A DNA stretch of 64,000 bases from Acinetobacter sp. XH1741 (GTDB lineage Bacteria > Pseudomonadota > Gammaproteobacteria > Pseudomonadales > Moraxellaceae), in NCBI RefSeq assembly GCF_041021895.1, contig NZ_CP157428.1, forward strand, positions 1,736,001-1,800,000. Reading direction: 5' to 3'. Of this stretch, positions 56,763-64,000 are shown one piece after another. The notes under the pieces are model-generated. The model searched no databases, was not told the origin of the DNA, and saw only the letters and a list, made by a program, of their open reading frames with translations. The stretch's first letter is position 1. Each line of letters opens with the position of its first letter. A program made the translations under genes and the position numbers.

Positions 56763-59700
56763 GTGCAGAATGATTTAAATATTGATCAATGGGTGATGGC
56801 AAGAGATCGTTACCGTTTAAATCGTTTACGTAAAGATAAAAAAGCCGATACTTCAGAGATTGAAAAATTATTTGAACAGTCTAATGCCAAAGTTAGACAG
56901 CGTTTTGAACGTTTACCTAAAATTAAGCTGAATCAAGATTTACCTGTTTCTCAATATGCAGACCGTTTAATTGAAGCGATTCAAAAGCATCAAGTTATTA
57001 TTGTGGCAGGTGAAACGGGTTCGGGTAAAACCACTCAGCTCCCTCAAATTGCAATGCTAGCAGGTCGTGGCTTAACAGGTATGATTGGTCATAGCCAGCC
57101 ACGTCGTTTAGCTGCACGTAGTGTTTCACAGCGTATTGCAGAAGAAGTCGGCGAAAAACTCGGCGAATCGATTGGTTTTAAAATCCGATTTAATGAACAA
57201 GGTTCGCAAGACTCGATTGTACGGTTAATGACCGATGGTATTTTGCTTGCCGAGTTAGGCAATGACCGTTTCTTGTCTAAATATGACACGATCATTATTG
57301 ATGAAGCACATGAACGCTCACTCAATATTGATTTTATTATGGGCTACTTAAAGCAATTACTGCCAAAACGCCCAGATCTAAAAGTGATTGTGACTTCGGC
57401 AACTTTAGACGTAAATCGTTTTAGTAATTACTTTAATGACGCGCCAATTTTTGAAGTAGAAGGTCGTAGCTATCCGGTTGAAGTACGTTATCGCCCAATT
57501 TCAGAGATGAATATTGGTGGCAGTGATGACGATGAGTTTGATGATTTTGAAGAAAACCTCCCTCGTGCAGTTGTACAAGCGGTAGAAGAATGTTTTGCTG
57601 ATGCTGAAGCAAAAGGTCACCCAGAACATGCTGATATTCTGATTTTCTCAAGTACAGAGCAAGAAATCCGTGAGTTACAGGAAACCTTGCAAAAGCATGG
57701 ACCTAGACATACTGAAATTTTACCGTTGTATGCACGTTTAGCTGTTTCTGAACAACAAAAGATTTTTAGTCCAGGTGGCAAAGGGCGTCGTATTATTATT
57801 GCGACCAACGTTGCCGAAACTGCACTTACAGTTCCAAACATCCGTTATGTGATTGACAGTGGTTTTGCACGTATATCGCGCTATAACTATCGTTCACGCG
57901 TACAACGTTTACCAATTGAAGCAATTTCTCAAGCTGCTGCCAACCAGCGTAAAGGACGTTGTGGTCGTATTGCTGCGGGTGTGTGTATTCGTTTATATAG
58001 CGAAGAAGACTTCTTAAGCCGTCCTGAATTTACCGAACCTGAAATTAAACGAACCAACTTGGCTTCGGTCATTTTGCAAATGCACAGTTTAGGTTTAGGT
58101 GAGTTAGAAAACTTTGATTTTATTGAGCCGCCAGATTTTCGTCTTGTAAACGATGGCCGTAAGTTGCTGATTGAGTTGGGTGCACTCAATGAGAAGAAAA
58201 ATGAGCTGACTAAGGTCGGTCAAACAATGGCTCGTATGCCAATCGACCCACGACTTGCACGTATGATCGTGGGTGGTGCTCATTTTGGTGTACTTAAAGA
58301 AATTTTAGTAGTTGTCAGTGCGCTTGCAGTGCAAGATCCGCGTGAGCGTCCGGCAGATAAACAGATGCAAGCTGACCAAAAGCATGCATTATTCAAAGAA
58401 GCAGATTCAGATTTTCTGTTTTATTTGAAACTTTGGGAGACTTTAAATCCTAAAGGCGAAGCAGGCATGTCTGAAAATAAACGACGTCAATTTGCCAAGC
58501 AGCATTTTTTGAGTTGGTTACGTTTACGTGAATGGAAACAGACGCATAAACAATTGGTCGAGTTAGCTGAAGGGTTAAAACTGAGTTTTAATGAAAAACC
58601 TGCGAACTATGAAAACTTGCATCGTGCGTTATTGACAGGTTTATTGTCTTTTATTGCCAATAAAACTGATGAGCGTAATATTTTTATGGCAGTGCGTCAG
58701 CAAAAGGCGAAAGTCTTTCCTGCCAGTACTTTACATAAAACTAATACTGCTTGGGTAATGGCTTTTGAGATGGTGGAAACCTCTCAAGTGTACTTACGTA
58801 CTTTAGCCAAAATTGACCCTGAATGGATTTTGCTTGCCGCACGTGATTTATTGAAATATCACTATTTTGAGCCGCATTGGTCTAAAAAAGCAGGCATTGT
58901 AAATGCGTATGCGCAAATTTCCTTGTTTGGTTTAATTATTGAACCGAAGCGATTGATCAATTTTGAAAAAGTTGATCAGCCTGCTGCTCATGAGATTTTC
59001 TTGCGTGATGCATTAACCACTGGTAATTTGGGTACAGTTCCGCCATTTTTAAAACACAACTTGCTTAAACTTGAAGAAGTTGAACGAGTTGAAGATAAAT
59101 TGCGTCGCCGTGATTTGGTCGTTGATGAAGAAACAATTTATCAGTTCTATGCTTCTAAAATTCCTGAAGAAATTGCGAGTCGAAGCAGTTTTGAAGACTG
59201 GAGAGCAACGGTTGAAGCAAAAAATCCACGCTACTTATTTGTAGAAGATGATGCACTTTGGCTGAATGACAGACCAACAACCCAGCAATTCCCAGATCAT
59301 TTACATAATGGTCAGCTACGTTTGGCAACGTCATATCGCTTTGACCCAAGTCATGATGAAGATGGTGCAACGGTTCAAATTCCGGTACAGGCTTTACCAC
59401 AAGTCGATGAAAATATCTGGTCTTGGGGTATTCCCGGTTGGCGTCAAGATTTAATTGAAGCTTTACTTAAAGCGTTACCAAAAGATAAACGCCGTAATGT
59501 GGTTCCTATTCCGGATACCGCCCGTAAGCTCATGCATGGTGTCGATGCTGTACATTTAAGACAGCATATTTTTAGCTACCTTGCGTTTGCGTTGCGCGGT
59601 GAACAAATTACGGATAAGGATTTTTCGTTTGAACGAATAGATCCATATTTGGTGCCTTTTATTAAAGTGATTGATGAAAAAGGTAAATTGATTGCGAAAG

Positions 59701-60620
59701 GTCGTGATTTACCTGAGTTAAAAGCGCGCTGCCGTGTAGAAACACATCGTCCTGTTAAACAGCAAAAGGGTGAGTTTAAAACTTTCCCTGAAAACTTCAT
59801 ATTTGAAGCGTCTCAAAAGGTAACAGGTGTTGTTGTTAAGCAATATCAGGCATTAGTACCCATCAAAGCCTTTGCTGATCTTGATGCGAAAGATGAGACT
59901 GGGGTTGTTATTCAGACCTTTAATGATCAGTCAGAAGCCATTAAGCAGCATCGTGAAGGGATTATTCGTCTGGTTCATATGCAGCTTGGTGACTTGGTTC
60001 GTCAGTTGAAAAAGCAGATTTCAAAACCACTCTCATTGGCTTATTCACCTCTGGGTGATAAAGCTAAACTTGAGCAAATGTTGGTCTATGCTACCTTGCA
60101 GATGGCAATTACAACTTTGCCAATTAATGCAGATGAATTTCATAAACTGCTTGAACAAGTCAAAAAGCAATTTTTGAGCTACGGGCAGCAAGCACTTGAG
60201 CAATTAAGTGATATTTATATTCAATGGCAACAAATCCGCCGTCAGCTTTTGGTACTTGATGCAGGTGTGTTTGGGCGCAGTATCGATGATATTGAAGATC
60301 AGCTAGATCTCATGTCACTTGGTAATTTTGTTTACTGCCAACCCGTCGATCTTTGGCAGGAATACCCGCGTTATTTAAAAGCGCTGCTATTGCGTTTAGA
60401 CCGATTGCCAAATAATCTACAGCGAGATCATGCCGCTATTGATGATGTCGATCCATGGATGGACAAGGTATTTAAATTCAAAAACGATCCAAGAATCAAA
60501 GAATTGTATTTGATGTTGGAAGAATTCCGCATTTCTTTATTTTCTCAACCGATGAAAACCAAGATGCCTATTTCGCCAACTCGACTGCAAAAGTTATGGG
60601 ATCGTTTGGGAATCAGTTAA
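56763..60620 (+). CDS. hrpA: HrpA-like DEAH-box RNA helicase
   Basis: 1285 aa. Walker A AGETGSGKTTQLPQ, DEAHERSLN, SATLD and QRKGRCGR are all present in the first 430 residues. HA2 and OB-like regions and the long HrpA-specific C-terminal region (DUF3418) follow. It probably acts on mRNA or stalled ribosomes. The frame opens without an ATG; I choose the GTG at 56763, preceded by AGGA. TTG at 56736 (9 residues more) and ATG at 56796 are alternatives. Confidence 0.92.
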   Translation: MQNDLNIDQWVMARDRYRLNRLRKDKKADTSEIEKLFEQSNAKVRQRFERLPKIKLNQDLPVSQYADRLIEAIQKHQVIIVAGETGSGKTTQLPQIAMLAGRGLTGMIGHSQPRRLAARSVSQRIAEEVGEKLGESIGFKIRFNEQGSQDSIVRLMTDGILLAELGNDRFLSKYDTIIIDEAHERSLNIDFIMGYLKQLLPKRPDLKVIVTSATLDVNRFSNYFNDAPIFEVEGRSYPVEVRYRPISEMNIGGSDDDEFDDFEENLPRAVVQAVEECFADAEAKGHPEHADILIFSSTEQEIRELQETLQKHGPRHTEILPLYARLAVSEQQKIFSPGGKGRRIIIATNVAETALTVPNIRYVIDSGFARISRYNYRSRVQRLPIEAISQAAANQRKGRCGRIAAGVCIRLYSEEDFLSRPEFTEPEIKRTNLASVILQMHSLGLGELENFDFIEPPDFRLVNDGRKLLIELGALNEKKNELTKVGQTMARMPIDPRLARMIVGGAHFGVLKEILVVVSALAVQDPRERPADKQMQADQKHALFKEADSDFLFYLKLWETLNPKGEAGMSENKRRQFAKQHFLSWLRLREWKQTHKQLVELAEGLKLSFNEKPANYENLHRALLTGLLSFIANKTDERNIFMAVRQQKAKVFPASTLHKTNTAWVMAFEMVETSQVYLRTLAKIDPEWILLAARDLLKYHYFEPHWSKKAGIVNAYAQISLFGLIIEPKRLINFEKVDQPAAHEIFLRDALTTGNLGTVPPFLKHNLLKLEEVERVEDKLRRRDLVVDEETIYQFYASKIPEEIASRSSFEDWRATVEAKNPRYLFVEDDALWLNDRPTTQQFPDHLHNGQLRLATSYRFDPSHDEDGATVQIPVQALPQVDENIWSWGIPGWRQDLIEALLKALPKDKRRNVVPIPDTARKLMHGVDAVHLRQHIFSYLAFALRGEQITDKDFSFERIDPYLVPFIKVIDEKGKLIAKGRDLPELKARCRVETHRPVKQQKGEFKTFPENFIFEASQKVTGVVVKQYQALVPIKAFADLDAKDETGVVIQTFNDQSEAIKQHREGIIRLVHMQLGDLVRQLKKQISKPLSLAYSPLGDKAKLEQMLVYATLQMAITTLPINADEFHKLLEQVKKQFLSYGQQALEQLSDIYIQWQQIRRQLLVLDAGVFGRSIDDIEDQLDLMSLGNFVYCQPVDLWQEYPRYLKALLLRLDRLPNNLQRDHAAIDDVDPWMDKVFKFKNDPRIKELYLMLEEFRISLFSQPMKTKMPISPTRLQKLWDRLGIS

Positions 60621-60629
60621 GATAGATCG

Positions 60630-60690
60630 GGGTCTGTTTATGTTGTTTTTAGCTGGCAACGCAATTTATAAATGAAAGATTAACAGACCC
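60630..60690. repeat. short MITE-like repeat, 61 bp
   Basis: GGGTCTGTT at 60630-60638 and its inverse AACAGACCC at 60682-60690 bound AT-rich DNA. The right half (TTTTTAGCT, then ACGCAAT, ATGAAA, AACAGACCC) matches the right end of the 295-bp element at 33301-33595 with scattered changes. Confidence 0.6.
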
Positions 60691-60705
60691 TATTCATTTT
60701 TTTAG

Positions 60706-61821
<1,116 letters not shown>

Positions 61822-61835
61822 GTTGCAAGGTTCAT

Positions 61836-61863
61836 AAAAAAACGCTCATAAGAGCGTTTTTTT
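61836..61863. terminator. bidirectional terminator
   Basis: A run of A, ACGCTC, loop ATAA, GAGCGT, run of T, between the convergent FabH-like and porin genes. Confidence 0.92.
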
Positions 61864-61925
61864 ATGAACGAAATAATATAAAAAGCGAACCTAAGTTGGC
61901 ATGCTTAGATTGAATTTAAAAGTAA

Positions 61926-63188
61926 TTAAAACTTTTTGGTGTAGTTTACAAACAATCGGTCTTCACCAAAGTCATTGCCATGTTTTACGTTGTAATCAAT
62001 ACGAATATATTGCAGCGCAAAACCCTTTAAATATGGCTGTTGAAATGCATAGTTCAGAATGATATTGGACTCAGTCTCATGATTTTTCTCACCATTCGCT
62101 GCTTTAAAGTCATTGCCGTAAACATATTTCACCATTGCATTTAAGCCTGGCACATAATCTTTAAAGTCGTAGCCATACATCACATGGTAAGACTTTTCAT
62201 CTTTTTTAAAGAAGCCGGTAGCATTCCAGTTAATGAAATAAGTCTCTGGTAAAAAACCATCTGGTAATGGGTACGCCGACTCACCAATAATTTGTTGGTA
62301 TCCCAAACCAAAGGTATGGTTTTTTACTTTAAAAGTTTCTAGCACGCCAATGTTTTGTGCATCAATATGAAAAGTGCCGCCGTCATTTTTTGCATTAAAG
62401 TATTTAAACTTAGAGGTGAGGGAAAAATTAGGTTGTTTCCAATTATGCTCAAGCCCCACATAATGCTTATTGTAAAGGTCTTCTAAATTACCAAAATAAT
62501 ATTCACCCTTGAGTGACGGCGTGAATTGATAACGCAGGTCAATATAATTCAATCCATCAGATTCTTTGGTAATTCCATTTGCCGTGAACGAAAACTTTTT
62601 AAAGTCTTCTTCATTTCGTGGAGAGACTTTTTCCACTCGGCCAATTTCAGCATAAAGCTGATCTGAGATTTGAGACTTAAGATTAGTTCCCCAATAAGAG
62701 GCAAGTAATTGTCGGCTCGCATCGACAGCCGTTACGGGTAAATCTAGCCAGAGTTCACCGACACTTAAAAGTGTTTTGTCATAACCCAGTTTTAAAGTTG
62801 CGCCGTGTTTTAGAAAGTCGGATGCTTGAGATTGCGTTTCCTTATTAAAAGGCAAAACCGTGTCCGCAACGTGTTTATCTGAACTTAAGCGCACGGCGTA
62901 TTGAACAGAAGCATCGGCGCCAATGGTGATTGGCTTGTCGGCTATGACTAATGGAGTGTCATGCATTTTCGACTTATAAAATAAAGATGCGGCTTGAGAC
63001 CAACTGCCAGTATCTTTGAGCGCATCATTATCAAAATTACGGTTGATATAGGCATTCTTTAGCGTGAACTTCCATTCATCTTCGCTTTGTTGAGCCGTAT
63101 CTGCTGCCCATAAACTTGAGCTAGTCAAAAAACTTAATAATGTTGCTATTGCTAAATTACATGGTTTAAAGCGGTGTAATAATTCCAT
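61926..63188 (-). CDS. OprD-family outer-membrane porin
   Basis: 420 aa. Signal peptide ending near SSLWAA. Family features: KNAYINRNFDND at the mature N-terminus, LKLGYDKTLLSVGELWLDLPV with SRQLL and YWGTNL near 150, alternating amphipathic beta-strands and a terminal aromatic (NYTKKF). Substrate-specific channel. It is 44 bp downstream of an aromatic-acid-type MFS transporter gene, so a benzoate- or hydroxybenzoate-like substrate is plausible. Confidence 0.92.
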   Translation of the reverse strand: MELLHRFKPCNLAIATLLSFLTSSSLWAADTAQQSEDEWKFTLKNAYINRNFDNDALKDTGSWSQAASLFYKSKMHDTPLVIADKPITIGADASVQYAVRLSSDKHVADTVLPFNKETQSQASDFLKHGATLKLGYDKTLLSVGELWLDLPVTAVDASRQLLASYWGTNLKSQISDQLYAEIGRVEKVSPRNEEDFKKFSFTANGITKESDGLNYIDLRYQFTPSLKGEYYFGNLEDLYNKHYVGLEHNWKQPNFSLTSKFKYFNAKNDGGTFHIDAQNIGVLETFKVKNHTFGLGYQQIIGESAYPLPDGFLPETYFINWNATGFFKKDEKSYHVMYGYDFKDYVPGLNAMVKYVYGNDFKAANGEKNHETESNIILNYAFQQPYLKGFALQYIRIDYNVKHGNDFGEDRLFVNYTKKF

Positions 63189-63232
63189 AATCCATTTCCA
63201 AAAAGATGCGCCAGTCCTCGGCGCATTTATAT

Positions 63233-64000
63233 TTACTGCTGGGTAAGCGTGTTTTGAGGGTTAAAAGTTGATGGAGTCTGTGCAGCAACAGAGGCTTTTA
63301 GATTGACCATAAATATTGCAAGTGCAGCAATTACACCCGGAATGGCAATCGCTAAGAAATTCATTTGGTGAGGAAGCTCAAGTGTGAGTAGGGCGCCTGT
63401 TAAAACAGGTCCAATAATCGCACCGATACGGCCAATTCCAGATGCCCAGCCCATGCCAGTTGAACGAAGTGCGGTCGGATAGAACTGTGCAACGAAGGTG
63501 TAGAGTAAGATTTGTGAACCAATTGTGGCAGCACCAGCAATTGCAATCAGGCTATATAAAATAAATTGTGGACTATTAATCCCAAGCAGAATTAAAGCTG
63601 CCGATCCCACAATAAACATAATGGTAATAACAGGTTTTAAATGGAATCTATCCGCTAAAGCACCGCCACCAATTGCACCAACCATACCGCCAATATTGAG
63701 TGCAAACAGGAACAACATGCTTGCACCTAATGAATAGCCCGCTTGCAGCATGAGTTTAGGTAACCAGCTTCCTAAGGCATACACCATGAGTAAGCACATA
63801 AAGAAAGCAATCCAAAACATAAATGTGCTGAAAGTACGGCCTTGTTGGAAAAGTGCACGCACAGGTGCATCTGTTGTGGTGCTTTCGTTTAACACCAGTT
63901 GTGTATTGGCGGTTACCTGAGTTTGAGGTGCAATTTTACAAACAATACTTTTTGCCTGTTCGCTATGGTTCGATTTCACTAAAAAGGTGAGAGACTCTGG
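63233..64000 (-). CDS. MFS transporter, AAHS type, 5' end beyond window
   Basis: The visible part is the C-terminal half: PESLTFLVKSN at the window edge, a long soluble loop, then six membrane segments (from TFSTFMFWIAFFMCLLMVY). GGGALADRFHLKPV and GSQILLYTFVAQFYPTALRSTGMGWASGIGRIGAIIGP are typical of aromatic-acid:H+ symporters such as BenK, PcaK or VanK. The frame stays open to base 64000. It probably pairs with the downstream porin as an aromatic-acid uptake route. Confidence 0.9.
   Translation of the reverse strand, partial: PESLTFLVKSNHSEQAKSIVCKIAPQTQVTANTQLVLNESTTTDAPVRALFQQGRTFSTFMFWIAFFMCLLMVYALGSWLPKLMLQAGYSLGASMLFLFALNIGGMVGAIGGGALADRFHLKPVITIMFIVGSAALILLGINSPQFILYSLIAIAGAATIGSQILLYTFVAQFYPTALRSTGMGWASGIGRIGAIIGPVLTGALLTLELPHQMNFLAIAIPGVIAALAIFMVNLKASVAAQTPSTFNPQNTLTQQ

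Overview
The window is low-GC gammaproteobacterial chromosome and reads as Acinetobacter, most likely the A. calcoaceticus-baumannii complex. This rests on an 84-residue CsrA with a long C-terminal tail, the alaS-lysC-csrA and hisZ-purA gene orders, a crp/vfr-type regulator beside an OsmC-like gene, pyrB followed by a zinc-ligand-less pyrC', and many short Acinetobacter-type lipoproteins. Genus is inferred from gene content, not from a search. I see no rRNA, tRNA, CRISPR array, transposase or phage gene.

Bases 1-15000 are an accessory lipid/ketone-oxidation island. First comes a minus-strand operon (Baeyer-Villiger-type monooxygenase, short-chain dehydrogenase, HGGG esterase, and a gene leaving the left edge) with a divergent AraC/VirS-type regulator. 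This matches the composition of the mycobacterial mymA operon. After an LCM-type methyltransferase come two paralogous copies of one three-gene operon (PF10118 'metal-dependent hydrolase', SDR, BVMO). They face away from each other around a TetR regulator and a pirin. Intergenic spacing is almost identical in the two copies (64/64 and 22/23 bp). The likely chemistry is alcohol to ketone (SDR), then ester (BVMO), then hydrolysis.

Bases 15200-31300 are mostly housekeeping: a purine permease and adenine deaminase, cytochrome b561, rnhB, csrA, lysC, alaS, an Epd/GAPDH-like dehydrogenase with an altered active-site motif, hisZ, purA, an M48 lipoprotein protease and several unknown lipoproteins or small membrane proteins.

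Bases 31270-44700 hold an aldo/keto reductase, a CRP/Vfr regulator, an OsmC protein, an acetyltransferase, an M23 peptidase, clpB behind a good sigma-32 promoter, a diverged CinA-like protein, rlmKL, and pyrB-pyrC'. The crp-osmC intergenic region carries a 295-bp MITE-like element with about 30-bp imperfect terminal inverted repeats. A 61-bp relative of it lies at 60630-60690.

Bases 44890-64000 hold an OmpA-domain protein anchored by an internal membrane helix, trmB, an ExeM-type extracellular nuclease, two GSTs, ahpF and ahpC separated by three small genes, an HrpA-type helicase, a FabH-like synthase, and an OprD-type porin with an aromatic-acid MFS transporter cut by the right edge.

A recurring feature is a strong intrinsic terminator ending only 13-26 bp before the next start codon (rnhB, the adenine deaminase and the DUF2520 gene).
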